Shown: positions 1-9,219, counted from the first letter of the stretch. The stretch: 42,360 nucleotides of DNA from Thiotrichaceae bacterium (GCA_015490895.1 WFWY01000110.1:1-42360); one strand, 5' to 3'. Notes: a model not told the origin generated them from the letters alone. Numbers and translations are program-made.

Positions 1-154
1 TGATTAAGTCTGGTCGAATTTCCTGTGAGATGAAATTCGTCAGTTTTTTGATAGAAAAGTTAGCAATAGTCATTCTATTGGTCACTTTTATAGCGGAAAA
101 ATGGCGATATTTCAGCCTCAGGAAAACGACTGGGACTTGATCAGAGTCTCCCTA
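1..154 (+). mobile_element. MITE-like element, subfamily A, copy 1 (left end cut by window)
   Basis: It begins inside a terminal repeat (TGATTAAGTC) and ends GACTTGATCAGAGTCTCCCTAA. The interior is nearly identical to the inverted copy at 34991-35156 and similar to the one at 23937-24101. No transposase is present. Inside is an open frame of 36 codons starting at the ATG at position 30, with a hydrophobic middle and a basic tail. The outermost left bases lie outside the window. Confidence 0.8.
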
Positions 155-173
155 AGGAGCCTCTGATTAAGTC
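152..173 (+). repeat. Solo terminal repeat of the MITE family
   Basis: CTAAGGAGCCTCTGATTAAG is the left-end consensus of the family. It follows copy 1 directly, with no element body behind it. It stops 3 bp short of the stop codon of the minus-strand gene at 177-1361. It is probably the residue of a second insertion or an internal deletion. Confidence 0.7.
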
Positions 174-176
174 TTC

Positions 177-1361
177 TCAAATAGGCCGGGGTTTGTATTC
201 ACCGTTAGGCCAGCAGGGAGCGGAAAGTGATTCTCCTATGTTGGCTGCCTGTAGACGATCCCTTACCTCCAGCAATCGTCCGACCAGGCCTGGCTCGATC
301 TTTGCGTAGGCTTCCGGGTCTTCGACCCGGTTAACGACAATGCCCAGTAATTCGGTAATGGCATTACCCACCGAATTTTGTGAAATTGTCACAATCAATT
401 TGCCCTGATCATCACGATACAGAATCTGTTTGTAAGCAGGCCTCCAGCGAATATCATTAGCAAATTTCGGATCCTGAATAACCTGCTCGCGCAGATCCCG
501 GGCGACACGAATAAAAACAGGGTTACTTAACAGCACATCACGAATCTGCGTGGGGAATGTCGCAGCCGGGGGGATAGTCTCCTCTCCGTTGGAGACAAGC
601 GAGAAGAAGGTCTGGTAAAAGTCCAGAAAACCAAGCAAAACCTGTTCGTATTCATACCAGAAATATTGATCCTTCAGTTTTTCCTGCCCCCCTGGCACCT
701 CCCATGATGGTAAGCCTTGTGGATAACCGGTCAGCTTTAAGGATCCGTCACCGGCACTCATGGGTCGCAGTATCTGCAAATCCAGCACATCCAGAAACTG
801 CTCATAGACACCACTGAGCTGCCTCAGGAACAGTGTATTATGCCCACTATCGGTCAGATTCGGATCATTCGGGTTCGCCTCTTCAGCAGCCGCTATCTCG
901 TCCATGGGAAAAACCATAAAATGATTGTGTATCATGCGAATACTGGGAACACCGGGCTTATTCAGCGGCCAGGTTGAGTCCAGGCTCGCCTCTCCACACA
1001 ATACCAGGTGCTTTTCCGGATCAGGATATGTCTCCAACATGTAGTCACAGATTATTTGTGTCATCTGCTGCCAAACTTTCTTTTGCTGTCGTTTCATCTG
1101 ATCACGGCGCACCGGCCTGCCCAGAGGATCCAGTATTCTTCTGGAGACATCCAGCATCACGGATGTATCAAACTCTGAACTGTGTCCTACCAGCTTCCGG
1201 TACATCAATAAATCTTCAGGCGTTCTGAACAGGCCATTTTCTTCTGCCAGGTTTTTCAGGTTAGCAGGGCTATTAAAAAATTCTACACGGGAAACCCCCT
1301 CTGGTACCGAAAGTGTCATACTGGGACGGGGAGTTACAATAATCCGGGGAGTTAGTTTCAT
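177..1361 (-). CDS. Uncharacterised 394-residue protein downstream of lspA
   Basis: I do not recognise this protein. It is soluble-looking, without signal peptide or membrane segment. The most motif-like stretch is IRMIHNHFMVFP near residues 141-152; the alternating His and hydrophobic residues loosely recall HIT/GalT-type nucleotidyl-transfer sites, but the match is too weak for a function. It starts 7 bp after the lspA stop on the same strand, so it is probably the last gene of an ileS-lspA operon, in the place where many gammaproteobacteria carry fkpB and ispH. The stop codon lies 3 bp from a MITE terminal repeat. The ORF is long and uses codons like its neighbours, so it is very likely a real gene. 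Confidence 0.8.
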   Translation of the reverse strand: MKLTPRIIVTPRPSMTLSVPEGVSRVEFFNSPANLKNLAEENGLFRTPEDLLMYRKLVGHSSEFDTSVMLDVSRRILDPLGRPVRRDQMKRQQKKVWQQMTQIICDYMLETYPDPEKHLVLCGEASLDSTWPLNKPGVPSIRMIHNHFMVFPMDEIAAAEEANPNDPNLTDSGHNTLFLRQLSGVYEQFLDVLDLQILRPMSAGDGSLKLTGYPQGLPSWEVPGGQEKLKDQYFWYEYEQVLLGFLDFYQTFFSLVSNGEETIPPAATFPTQIRDVLLSNPVFIRVARDLREQVIQDPKFANDIRWRPAYKQILYRDDQGKLIVTISQNSVGNAITELLGIVVNRVEDPEAYAKIEPGLVGRLLEVRDRLQAANIGESLSAPCWPNGEYKPRPI

Positions 1362-1368
1362 ATCCGGT

Positions 1369-1851
1369 TTAGTCCTTGTTAGCGCTAAATAAACTCATGA
1401 TAATCAGTAACGCAGCACCCATAGTAATACCAATATCTGCTACGTTAAAGGTTGCAAAATGATAATCAGGGTTGAGGTAAGGGATGGGAAAATGAAAATC
1501 AATAAAATCCGTCACCTTGCCACTCATCACACGGTCAATCAGATTACCAATAGCACCACCCAACACTAGTGATAAGCCAATCGCTGTCCATTTTTCATTT
1601 TTTGGCAGGGTACGCAACCAGTTCAGGATAAACAGGCTAACCACCAGTGCGAGCACCGCAAAAAACCAGCGCTGCCAGCCTCCCTGGTCAGCGCCTATAC
1701 TAAAAGCAGCACCTTCGTTGTAACGCAAGGTCATATTCAGAAAAGAAAATATTCTAACCGGCAACCCTTCTGTCAGAGCATCTTCAGCCATCCACTTGGT
1801 CAACTGATCCATAAAAATAACGATAGCAGAAACCCACGTCCATCTAAGCAT
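1369..1851 (-). CDS. lspA: Lipoprotein signal peptidase (signal peptidase II)
   Basis: Inner-membrane aspartyl protease that cleaves signal peptides of lipid-modified prolipoproteins. The product has about 160 residues, close to the family's usual length, with four hydrophobic helices. Family signatures are visible: [21 protein letters not shown] and FNVADIG; the Asp of VTDF and the Asp of NVAD are the expected catalytic pair. I chose the ATG at 1851 (MLRWTWVS) because a GAGG sits 9 bases upstream; the frame is open 21 bases further up, but that ATG has no usable ribosome site. It overlaps the end of ileS by 8 bases, consistent with translational coupling. The lipoprotein at 27517-28032 would be a substrate. 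Confidence 0.95.
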   Translation of the reverse strand: MLRWTWVSAIVIFMDQLTKWMAEDALTEGLPVRIFSFLNMTLRYNEGAAFSIGADQGGWQRWFFAVLALVVSLFILNWLRTLPKNEKWTAIGLSLVLGGAIGNLIDRVMSGKVTDFIDFHFPIPYLNPDYHFATFNVADIGITMGAALLIIMSLFSANKD

Positions 1852-4654
1852 AGTCACGTACCTCGCCATCACCTTCTACATTATCCACGCAGCGCTGACA
1901 AAGTTCGGGATGAGTCTTATTCAATCCAACATTTTCACGATGATGCCAGCAGCGGATACATTTTTCATGCAGGGCAACCTCTGCCTTGATCCACAAGCCA
2001 GACTCACCGTCCACGGCGCTGGCGGTTTCTGGTGGTGTATCCGTCTCGATAACGGTTGCACCGGAGGTAATCAGCACAAACCGTAACTCATTCTCGAGTT
2101 TGCCCAGTACCTGACACCATTCCCCCTGACAGTAAATACTGACTTCTGCATCCAGCGATGAACCAATTTCATCATCGACCCGGAGTTTTTCCAACTGCTT
2201 GCTAACGGCTTCACGCACAATAAATATTTGTTGCCAGTCACTGGCACTGATATGTACGTTATCATCCAGCTCACGTAACGCTGTATACCACTGGGAAAAC
2301 AGCACATAATCTGTCTTTTCACCGGGCAAATAGCTCCAGATTTCCTCTGCCGTGAAACTGGTTATAGGTGCCAGCCAGCGCACCATGGCCTGCAAAATAT
2401 GAAATGCAGCGGTTTGTGCCGAACGTCGTGGTCGGCTGTTTGCCGGCATGGTGTATTGCCGGTCTTTGGTTATGTCCAGAAACAAACTGCTCATTTCAAT
2501 CGAGCAGAAGTGCAAAATCTCCTGATAGGCAATGTGAAACTGGTAACTGTCATAGGCTACCAGCAACTTTTGTTGTGTTTTGAAAGCCCGGTCAAGCGCC
2601 CATTGATCCAGTGACAGCATTTCATCATAGACTACCTGGTCGGTCGCGGGATTAAAATCACTCAAGTTCGCCAGCAAGTAACGTGCCGTATTCCGTATCC
2701 GACGGTAGGCATCGGCTGTACGCTTGATAATCTCATCCGAAACGGTCATTTCCCGACTGTAGTCGCTGGAAGCTACCCACAAGCGCAAGATGTCAGCCCC
2801 CAGTTTTTTGTTAATACTTTGTGGGGCAATGACGTTCCCTTTGGACTTTGACATTTTTTCGCCATTGGCATCTACCGTAAAACCATGTGTCAAAACTGTC
2901 TTGTAGGGTGCGTCTCCACGCATGGCAATCGCGGTTTTCAGGGAAGACTGAAACCAGCCACGATGTTGATCTGAGCCTTCCAGGTACAAATCTGCCGGCA
3001 AACTCAACGTGGCTCTGCGCTCAAGAACAGAGGCATGTGTCACGCCAGAATCAAACCAGACATCCAGTGTATCGGTCACTTTGTCATAATACGGAGCATC
3101 TTCACCCAGCAGCTCGGCTGAATCCAGCTTGAACCAGGCTTCCACACCTTCTTTATCAATTTTTCCGGCAATTTTCTCAAATAATGCGGTGGTATCCGGG
3201 TGTAACTCGCCTGTTTCCTGGTGGACAAACAGGGTAATTGGCACACCCCAGGTACGCTGTCGTGAAATACACCAGTCCGGACTACTTTCCACCATTCCCC
3301 TAATACGGGCTTTACCCCAGTCTGGCAGCCATGCAACCGTATCAATCGCATCCAGAACCCGTTGCCGCAGACCTGTTTGATCCATGCTGATAAACCATTG
3401 TGGAGTGGCTCTGAAAATCAAGGGTGTCTTATGCCGCCAGCAATGAGGATAACTGTGATAGAGCTTGTTTTGACACAGCAACCTGCCATGTTGCTGCAAT
3501 ACTTCCAGCACATGTGGATTCGCATCCTGCACTGACTCACCCGCAAACAAGAGGGTATTCGGTAAAAAATGACCATCACTACCTACCGGATTATCAATGG
3601 GAAGATCATATTTCAGACCAACCACGAAATCTTCTTGTCCATGGCCAGGGGCGGTGTGCACACAACCTGTACCGGCATCCGTTGTCACATGCTCGCCCAG
3701 AATAACTGGAACCCTGCGTTCATAAAACGGGTGTTGCAGTTGCAAACCTTCCAGTTCACTCCCCTGGCAGGTCATCAATACCTCATGTTCAGCGATCTCA
3801 GCACGCTTTAATACATCCCGATAGAGGGCTTCTGCCAGAATCAGGCGTTCTCCGGCTACCTGTACCAGTACATAATTCAGGGTCTCATGTACAGCAACAG
3901 CCTGGTTTGCAGGTAATGTCCAGGGTGTGGTTGTCCAGATAACGACTGAAATCTCCCCTTCACCGGGCAAAGCACCACAACGTGCCGCCAACGCATTTTC
4001 ATCGGTAACAGTAAAACGCACATCAATGGCATAAGAGGTTTTATCCTGGTATTCTACTTCTGCCTCTGCCAGGGCAGAACCACAGTCTACACACCAGTGC
4101 ACCGGTTTTTCACCCTTACGCAAGTGTCCATTGGCGACAATCCGACCGAGCGAGCGGACAATATCGGCCTCCGTCTGAAAGTCCATGGTAAGATAAGGGT
4201 TATCCCATTCCCCCAGTACACCCAGGCGCTTGAAATCCGCTTTCTGTAATTCAACCTGACTGTTAGCGTATTGGCGACAAAGTTCACGAAAGCGGGCAGC
4301 ATCGACCTTGACACCAACTTTACCCACCTTCTCCTCTACCTTGAGCTCAATAGGCAGGCCGTGACAATCCCAACCAGGAGTGTAAGGTGCATCAAAGCCG
4401 CTTAAGGTTTTACATTTAATAATAATATCTTTGAGAATCTTGTTGACTGCATGCCCAATATGGATGTTGCCATTAGCATAGGGAGGGCCATCATGCAGGG
4501 TGAAGTTTGGACGCCCGGCACAATGTTCGCGTAGCCTGGCATACAAACCTGCCTCATCCCAGGCTTTCAGCATTTCTGGCTCTTTTTGCGCCAGGTTACC
4601 TCGCATCGGAAATTTTGTTGCGGGCAGATTCAAGGTTTTCTTATAGTCAGTCAC
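1844..4654 (-). CDS. ileS: Isoleucyl-tRNA synthetase
   Basis: Class I aminoacyl-tRNA synthetase that charges tRNA-Ile and edits misactivated valine. Its 936 residues are the normal bacterial length. The HIGH motif appears as GNIHIGH near residue 62 and the KMSKS loop as GEKMSKSKG in the second half. The editing domain lies between them. The C-terminus carries a zinc finger (CIRCW near residue 900, then CQRC). The stop overlaps the start of lspA. ribF, the usual upstream partner, is absent; about 250 bp upstream is instead an unexplained segment plus a truncated MITE, so the promoter context has probably been rearranged. Confidence 0.98.
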   Translation of the reverse strand: MTDYKKTLNLPATKFPMRGNLAQKEPEMLKAWDEAGLYARLREHCAGRPNFTLHDGPPYANGNIHIGHAVNKILKDIIIKCKTLSGFDAPYTPGWDCHGLPIELKVEEKVGKVGVKVDAARFRELCRQYANSQVELQKADFKRLGVLGEWDNPYLTMDFQTEADIVRSLGRIVANGHLRKGEKPVHWCVDCGSALAEAEVEYQDKTSYAIDVRFTVTDENALAARCGALPGEGEISVVIWTTTPWTLPANQAVAVHETLNYVLVQVAGERLILAEALYRDVLKRAEIAEHEVLMTCQGSELEGLQLQHPFYERRVPVILGEHVTTDAGTGCVHTAPGHGQEDFVVGLKYDLPIDNPVGSDGHFLPNTLLFAGESVQDANPHVLEVLQQHGRLLCQNKLYHSYPHCWRHKTPLIFRATPQWFISMDQTGLRQRVLDAIDTVAWLPDWGKARIRGMVESSPDWCISRQRTWGVPITLFVHQETGELHPDTTALFEKIAGKIDKEGVEAWFKLDSAELLGEDAPYYDKVTDTLDVWFDSGVTHASVLERRATLSLPADLYLEGSDQHRGWFQSSLKTAIAMRGDAPYKTVLTHGFTVDANGEKMSKSKGNVIAPQSINKKLGADILRLWVASSDYSREMTVSDEIIKRTADAYRRIRNTARYLLANLSDFNPATDQVVYDEMLSLDQWALDRAFKTQQKLLVAYDSYQFHIAYQEILHFCSIEMSSLFLDITKDRQYTMPANSRPRRSAQTAAFHILQAMVRWLAPITSFTAEEIWSYLPGEKTDYVLFSQWYTALRELDDNVHISASDWQQIFIVREAVSKQLEKLRVDDEIGSSLDAEVSIYCQGEWCQVLGKLENELRFVLITSGATVIETDTPPETASAVDGESGLWIKAEVALHEKCIRCWHHRENVGLNKTHPELCQRCVDNVEGDGEVRDYA

Positions 4655-4845
4655 TTACTTTTTTTCCATCAAGAAATCAGTAAAACCGCTGGCTTGCGGT
4701 CACAAGAGCGTAAGAATACCAAGTTTTCAAAGGATGACCTACCTAAATTATCATTGGCTTTATCTTCTTGGGTTCGTGTAGACAAAGAGGAGCAGGAAGC
4801 CCCTTTCCCCGAAAGAGAACCGTACTCCAGCGACGAATACAGTAG
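4655..4845. other. Unassigned segment between ileS and a truncated MITE
   Basis: About 190 bp without a convincing gene. A plus-strand frame is open through it, but its start lies inside ileS on the opposite strand and it has no ribosome site, so I do not call it. The end encoded nearest the MITE is strongly charged (KEEQEAPFPEREP). The segment replaces the missing left half of the B-type element at 4846-4908 and also holds the presumed ileS promoter. It may be a fragment of another gene or insertion. Confidence 0.4.
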
Positions 4846-4908
4846 AGCAAAAAAGGGGCGATTCTAGCTTCGAGAAAACCGCTCACGACTTAATCAGAGG
4901 CCCCCTAA
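4846..4908 (+). mobile_element. MITE, subfamily B, right-half fragment
   Basis: AGCAAAAAAGGGGCGATTCT through the right terminal repeat GACTTAATCAGAGGCCCCCTAA matches the right 60 bp of the B copies at 14706-14873 and 26054-26183. The left half is missing. Its last bases contain the stop codon (CTA, read as TAG) of the minus-strand lyase gene. Confidence 0.8.
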
Positions 4909-6083
4909 GTCTTATGCCGGTTTTCTGCCTGTCCCACTGACGTAGCCTCTGAAGTATTGGCAGGTTGATGATTTTGCTCGGCAATCAAGGTGTCATTTTT
5001 ATAAAATACAGGCCGGGGAGAGAGCCGAACATCGTCTATGAAGGCATATTGATCCTGTCGTGGTGCCCAGTAAGGCCCACTTCCACCATAAAAGGAGGCA
5101 AATAGCAGACGATCTATTTCCAGCCTGTCCACATTACGAAAACGCATCCCCTGCCGGTCAAGCACTAGCTTGCCATCCAGCCAGGTCTTGATCACACCAT
5201 TTTTTTCACCTGGCTGATTGAGGAGAACCATAGTTTGCACGGTATGCCACCTCCCCAGTGTAACAGGTTGCTGCATTGCCAGGGGCATCACATCACCATA
5301 CTTTCCTGGTTGATCCGGATGATAGACATACTGAACCAGCTTACCTTCTTTATCCCACATCATTCTGACACTCCAGCCGTCTGCCCCATTCGGTATGGCA
5401 CCATTGGTATTGGAGTCTCCACCACCAATACCGGGTAATTTTCCACCTTTAACAAAACGAAAACCCTGTGGAAACTTAAACCGGTAACCGTAATACAGTT
5501 TCTTAAAACGTTTACCTAGCTCTGGTTTCCAGTTCACACAATGTTTGGGGCTGTAACAGCCAGATATCCCTCTGGGGTAGTGGATACGCAAACCTTTCCC
5601 ATAATAAGCGCCTTTGCCATCAACCACATTAACCAGGTTCTTCCCCATTTGCCAATCCGGACAGTGCCAATCCTTGCGAAAAGCGGCATCGCTGTAGCGC
5701 CCTGTTGAAGTATGATCAAAGTTAATTACCCACTGCTGGTCATCTGCAAGGGGGGTACTCCCAATACAGTTCGCTTCCAGATAAAAGTTCTTATATTTTT
5801 CATCCTTGCCAGTCACGCCATAATAACGGGGTGTTTTCAAATTCAGAACATACTCCCAAACCGGATGTGTTTTTGCAGGAAACGGGGCACCGTTATAAAC
5901 AACAATCTTCTTTTGCCATTTACGTCGCCGCTGATCCCAGTAGAGTTTGCCCGCATAAGCATACTTTTTTTGTGTCGTATCTTTGTAACGTTGCACCTGA
6001 ATATCAACAGGTTCTGCAAAAAGAATCGTTGATGTCACCAAAATGCCAATCATGAGTAATAGTGCCAAAGGAAATAGCCTCAT
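4905..6083 (-). CDS. Secreted polysaccharide lyase family 14-like protein (alginate lyase-like)
   Basis: 392 residues. Residues 1-23 form a Sec signal peptide (a hydrophobic run ending STILFA, then EPVDIQ). The C-terminal two thirds contain the block YYGYRFKFPQGFRFVKGGKL followed by PGIGGG, which resembles the KLPGL-GG hallmark of the PL14 alginate/glucuronan lyases, and later WHTVQTMVLLN, LDGKLV and FASFYGGSG, typical of the jelly-roll sandwich fold. The protein probably acts in the periplasm or outside the cell on a uronate-containing polysaccharide; the exact substrate cannot be read from sequence. No transporter or uronate-catabolic gene lies nearby. A G-rich ribosome site precedes the ATG. 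The stop codon lies inside the terminal repeat of a MITE fragment, so the last residues may have been altered by the insertion. Confidence 0.75.
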   Translation of the reverse strand: MRLFPLALLLMIGILVTSTILFAEPVDIQVQRYKDTTQKKYAYAGKLYWDQRRRKWQKKIVVYNGAPFPAKTHPVWEYVLNLKTPRYYGVTGKDEKYKNFYLEANCIGSTPLADDQQWVINFDHTSTGRYSDAAFRKDWHCPDWQMGKNLVNVVDGKGAYYGKGLRIHYPRGISGCYSPKHCVNWKPELGKRFKKLYYGYRFKFPQGFRFVKGGKLPGIGGGDSNTNGAIPNGADGWSVRMMWDKEGKLVQYVYHPDQPGKYGDVMPLAMQQPVTLGRWHTVQTMVLLNQPGEKNGVIKTWLDGKLVLDRQGMRFRNVDRLEIDRLLFASFYGGSGPYWAPRQDQYAFIDDVRLSPRPVFYKNDTLIAEQNHQPANTSEATSVGQAENRHKT

Positions 6084-6127
6084 TTACCCCCCCTTACCTG
6101 GTATTATATTTGTGTGAAAGCCCCATT

Positions 6128-6293
6128 ATGGAGCCTCTAATTAAGCCTGAATGGAGTTTCTCAACCGATAGAATTGTTCAGTTTTTGCTTAAAAATGGAG
6201 ATAATAGTCGCTCTATTGTGATATTTTTAAGCAATAAATGGACGGATTCTAGTCTCAGAAAAACGAGTTATGACTTAATCAGGGTCTCCTTAA
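6128..6293 (+). mobile_element. MITE, subfamily B, full-length copy
   Basis: About 166 bp bounded by GGAGCCTCTAATTAAGCC and the matching inverted end GACTTAATCAGGGTCTCCTTAA. The interior encodes an uninterrupted frame (DRIVQFLLKNGDNSRSI) that recurs in the copies at 14706 and 28411. This copy happens to have an ATG at its edge. It lies between two divergently transcribed genes. Confidence 0.85.
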
Positions 6294-6444
6294 ATAATAG
6301 CTAGTGGCGGTGACTAAGATTAATTAAAGCCAGCGCAATAACTATCCTTTATTACCGTACTCCTCATTTAATGAACACCTCCTGAACTTGCACTGATATA
6401 ACGCCTGTATACAAGTACTTACCTATCCTATCTTTTACAAAAGG

Positions 6445-6472
6445 TCTTTTTGCATGAGATTTATGGGATAAT
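6445..6472 (+). promoter_or_regulatory. Extended -10 promoter for the PhnA-like gene
   Basis: TGGGATAAT at 6464-6472 is a good extended -10 element. The -35 position is weak (GGTCTT at about 6443-6448, 18-base spacing). It is 27 bp upstream of the ATG at 6500. By-eye prediction. Confidence 0.45.
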
Positions 6473-6499
6473 AGTGCGAATACAACAACGAGAAAGCCA

Positions 6500-7081
6500 A
6501 TGAATATCGAACAAGCACTCAGGCAACGGGCAGATTCCAGGTGTGAACTCTGCCACTCAGACAGCCATCTTGGTGTCTACGAAGTCCCACCGGTCAATAT
6601 GATCTCTACAGAACATTGTGTACTGGTATGTGCTACCTGCCGTGAGCAAATTGAAGACCCGGAAAAAATGACTCCCCATCATTGGCACTGCCTGAATGAA
6701 ACCATGTGGAGTCAGGAGCCCGCTGTACAGGTTCTGGCCTGGCGCCTACTTAACCGTCTGCGTAGTGAAGCCTGGTCACAGGAGTTACTGGACATACTCT
6801 ACCTGGAAGAGTCCGTACAACACTGGGCAGAGGCTGAAACCGACCTTGTTTCAGAAGACGAGCAGGAACTAACACGAGATAGCAATGGTGCCGTACTCAA
6901 TAACGGTGACAATGTAATTATTATCAAAGATTTAGCTGTTAAGGGCGCCCGTTTCACTGCAAAGCGAGGCACCGTGGTACGCAATATTTCATTAACGCCA
7001 AACCCTGAACACATTGAAGGCAGGGTCAATGGCACTCGTATTGTGCTGTTATCCTGTTTTTTGAAAAAACAGATGGGGTAG
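6500..7081 (+). CDS. PhnA-family zinc-ribbon protein (long form)
   Basis: 193 residues. Residues 15-47 hold a Cys4-type cluster (C15-x2-C18, then C40-x3-C44-x2-C47) that probably binds zinc. The C-terminal ~60 residues (GDNVIIIKDLAVKGARFTAK to the end) match the PhnA/YjdM domain. Despite its name, this family is not required for phosphonate use in E. coli and its role is not established. The protein is longer than the ~110-residue YjdM because of an acidic middle segment around residues 100-140. The transglycosylase gene follows 7 bp downstream on the same strand, so the two are probably cotranscribed. Confidence 0.8.
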   Translation: MNIEQALRQRADSRCELCHSDSHLGVYEVPPVNMISTEHCVLVCATCREQIEDPEKMTPHHWHCLNETMWSQEPAVQVLAWRLLNRLRSEAWSQELLDILYLEESVQHWAEAETDLVSEDEQELTRDSNGAVLNNGDNVIIIKDLAVKGARFTAKRGTVVRNISLTPNPEHIEGRVNGTRIVLLSCFLKKQMG

Positions 7082-7088
7082 TCACTCC

Positions 7089-7925
7089 ATGATTTTGCGC
7101 TACTGCTATCACTGCCTCTTGATCCTGCTTACGCTCCCTTTCCTGGCACCTGCTGCTACCGCACAACATACAAACTTTCAAAGCCTGGAGCGCTATTTGC
7201 AGGAAGCCCTGGATGATACCGCCATGCAAGACTTCGAGTATGTTGTAAAGAACGTCAAGCACAATATTTTCTGGCAACAAGAAGGCCAGGAGAATAAATA
7301 CCAAAGTGCTTACAGACGCTCTACCCCTTTCTTTCGGCACCTGGGGCGAGATGATGTTCCTGGCTTTGTATTTCTTATCCCCTATCTGGAATCGGGCTGG
7401 CACCCTACCCGGGGGAAACCGTCTTCAGATTACGGTTATTGGCAGATGGTCAGTGAAGTGGTTGCCGAAATTAAAACACTGGACGAAGCTTCGGAGGGCT
7501 TAAGAAATTCACATCCTGACGAGATTCGGAGCAACCCCGCGTTAAGTACAGAGGCCGCTTTAATTCACCTGCGACGCTATTATTTCTATTTCCGCCATGT
7601 AGCCAACTTCCCGGAAGCAGATGCCTGGCTATTTGCCGTCACAGCGTTTAACTGGGGAGCTGGTAATGTGAAAAACCTGTTACAGGCTATGCAGCAAACC
7701 CCGGCGAATAATAAGAAGACTATCGGTTTTGCAGCTTTCTACCACCATTTGTTTATAACCAGCAAACAACGTCCCAATGACAAATCCATGCGAGTGGCAC
7801 TGGAGTATTTACCTAACTTGTGGAATATTGCCCTGTTACTTCAACCTTTGCAGCAAACCGCTCAGGAAGTGTCTGAAAATAACGCATTCACTCTCAAGAG
7901 ATCCTCTTCGGTATCAATACCGTGA
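7089..7925 (+). CDS. Lytic transglycosylase-like (SLT-fold) exported protein
   Basis: 278 residues with a signal peptide (residues 1-25, cleavage likely after AATA). The lysozyme-like core has PYLESGWHP (E101 as candidate catalytic acid), then SSDYGYWQMV (residues 112-121) and AFNWGAGNV, matching the ESGF/GLWQ/AYNAG motifs of SLT enzymes. It would cleave peptidoglycan glycan strands in the periplasm. The second motif is YGYWQ rather than the common GLWQ, so it is a divergent member. No LysM repeats are present. Its last 64 bases overlap the 3' end of the convergent kdsB gene. Confidence 0.75.
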   Translation: MILRYCYHCLLILLTLPFLAPAATAQHTNFQSLERYLQEALDDTAMQDFEYVVKNVKHNIFWQQEGQENKYQSAYRRSTPFFRHLGRDDVPGFVFLIPYLESGWHPTRGKPSSDYGYWQMVSEVVAEIKTLDEASEGLRNSHPDEIRSNPALSTEAALIHLRRYYFYFRHVANFPEADAWLFAVTAFNWGAGNVKNLLQAMQQTPANNKKTIGFAAFYHHLFITSKQRPNDKSMRVALEYLPNLWNIALLLQPLQQTAQEVSENNAFTLKRSSSVSIP

Positions 7926-8644
7926 TCAGGTGCGTTTTCAATAATGCCAACCTGAATATTAATTCCATGATACAGGGGGCGTAACTGCTCCAGTGATTCT
8001 ACGCGTTCCAGTCCACACGGGGGTAGCGTGGGAATAAGCTTTAGTGTACACACTCTATAGGCATACATCCCTAAATGGCGATAGTGCTGACCCGATGAAA
8101 AGTCTGGAGCAGGCGTTTCCCCTACAGAGAACCAGTGAAAGTGATCCCGATCCCAGGGGATGGGTGCACGACTGAAATAATGCGCTTTGTAATCTGCATC
8201 CAGAACCACTTTAACAATATTGGGGTTCATCAAGTCTTCAATCTGGTGGATCGGTGTTGCCAGAGTTGATATCTCGGCATCTGTATTCGCTGCCAGGTCT
8301 GCGATAAAGCGAATCACTTCCGGCGGCATTAACGGCTCATCACCTTGCAAGTTAATCACAATATCATCATCCGGCCAGCCCTGCAGGGTACAGACTTCCG
8401 CCAGTCTGTCTGTCCCTGAAAGGTGATCCTCGCGTGTCAGGATCACTTGCCCACCAAAACCCTCCACAACCCGCTGGATCCGTGTATCGTCTGTTGCCAC
8501 ATAGATGCTTTGTATGGCAGCTTTTTTTGCCTGCTGATAGACCCGTTCTATCATGGTTTTTCCAGCAATCATCTTGAGTGGCTTGCCGGGGAGTCGGCTA
8601 GAGCTATAGCGGGCAGGGATAACGATATGACAGGTCATGGGCAT
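7862..8644 (-). CDS. kdsB: 3-deoxy-manno-octulosonate cytidylyltransferase (CMP-KDO synthetase)
   Basis: Activates KDO with CTP for the lipopolysaccharide inner core; cytoplasmic. It is about 260 residues, slightly above the usual 250. The N-terminus HIVIPARYSSSRLPGKPL is the CTP-binding signature, followed by VATDD, the QGDEPL motif and HLGMYAYR. The ATG at 8638 (MTCHIV) is an equally good start. The 3' end overlaps the convergent transglycosylase gene by 64 bases. It is not linked here to lpxK or other lipid A genes. Confidence 0.95.
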   Translation of the reverse strand: MPMTCHIVIPARYSSSRLPGKPLKMIAGKTMIERVYQQAKKAAIQSIYVATDDTRIQRVVEGFGGQVILTREDHLSGTDRLAEVCTLQGWPDDDIVINLQGDEPLMPPEVIRFIADLAANTDAEISTLATPIHQIEDLMNPNIVKVVLDADYKAHYFSRAPIPWDRDHFHWFSVGETPAPDFSSGQHYRHLGMYAYRVCTLKLIPTLPPCGLERVESLEQLRPLYHGINIQVGIIENAPDHGIDTEEDLLRVNALFSDTS

Positions 8645-8681
8645 ATGAGAGTTTGCACAGATAAGTTATATACAAGAAAAT

Positions 8682-8709
8682 AAAAAGGTAGCCATACGAC
8701 TACCTTTTT
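8682..8709 (-). terminator. Rho-independent terminator (bidirectional shape)
   Basis: AAAAAGGTAG and CTACCTTTTT form a perfect 10-bp stem with an 8-base loop. On the minus strand it ends the erpA transcript before kdsB; A/T tracts on both sides make it symmetrical. Confidence 0.75.
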
Positions 8710-8774
8710 CCAGGCTGACTCTGTTACCAGCAAACGATCAAAACGCACAGAAAAGAGCCATCACGCCTCTTTCG

Positions 8775-8851
8775 TTAGGGAGCCCCTGCTTTAGTCTGGT
8801 CGAATTTCGCTTCAAACGGTCAAGTCCGGCGGGCTCCTGGGAGGCTCCTAG
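8775..8851 (-). mobile_element. Short degenerate MITE remnant overlapping the erpA stop
   Basis: A 77-bp segment bounded by TTAGGGAGCCCCTGCTTTAG and GGGAGGCTCCTAG, recognisable terminal repeats of the family. The first bases (AGTCTGGTCGAATTTCG) match subfamily A; most of the interior is deleted. The stop codon of erpA (CTA, read as TAG) is inside the right end. Confidence 0.65.
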
Positions 8852-9219
8852 ACATCAAAGGAAGAGCCACAGCCACAGGTTGTTGTGGCATTCGGGTTAC
8901 GAATCACAAACTGTGCACCTTCCAGCCCTTCAGTGTAGTCTATTTCAGCCCCCACCAGATATTGGAAACTCATGGGATCCACCAGAAGACTCACACCACC
9001 TTTCTCCACAACGGTATCGCCTTCATCTATCGTTTCGGCAAAGGTAAACCCGTACTGGAAACCCGAGCACCCGCCTCCACTGACAAAAACACGTAGTTTC
9101 AGATTATCGTTGTCTTCTTCTTCGATCAAAGACTTGACTTTTGCAGCTGCCGCATCAGTAAAATTCAGCAGGGCTTCGTCTTCCTGGGTATCAGCAGGGT
9201 CTGCTATTTCAACGCTCAT
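8848..9219 (-). CDS. erpA: Iron-sulfur cluster insertion protein, A-type carrier
   Basis: A-type carrier that delivers Fe-S clusters to apo-enzymes, including isoprenoid-pathway targets. The product has 123 residues from the ATG at 9219, chosen because a GAGG lies 9 bases upstream and the downstream residues fit the family; the frame is open 15 bases further. The three ligand cysteines are present: C51 in SGGGCSGF, C115 and C117 in [19 protein letters not shown] and DYTEGLEG are strongly ErpA-like. It has a slightly longer acidic N-terminus than the E. coli protein. The gene ends inside a MITE remnant and is followed by a terminator. Confidence 0.95.
   Translation of the reverse strand: MSVEIADPADTQEDEALLNFTDAAAAKVKSLIEEEDNDNLKLRVFVSGGGCSGFQYGFTFAETIDEGDTVVEKGGVSLLVDPMSFQYLVGAEIDYTEGLEGAQFVIRNPNATTTCGCGSSFDV

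Noticed and set aside
7026-7403. 125-codon minus-strand frame across the start of the transglycosylase gene
   Set aside because: It is antisense to a signal peptide and a conserved gene, has no ribosome site and resembles nothing.
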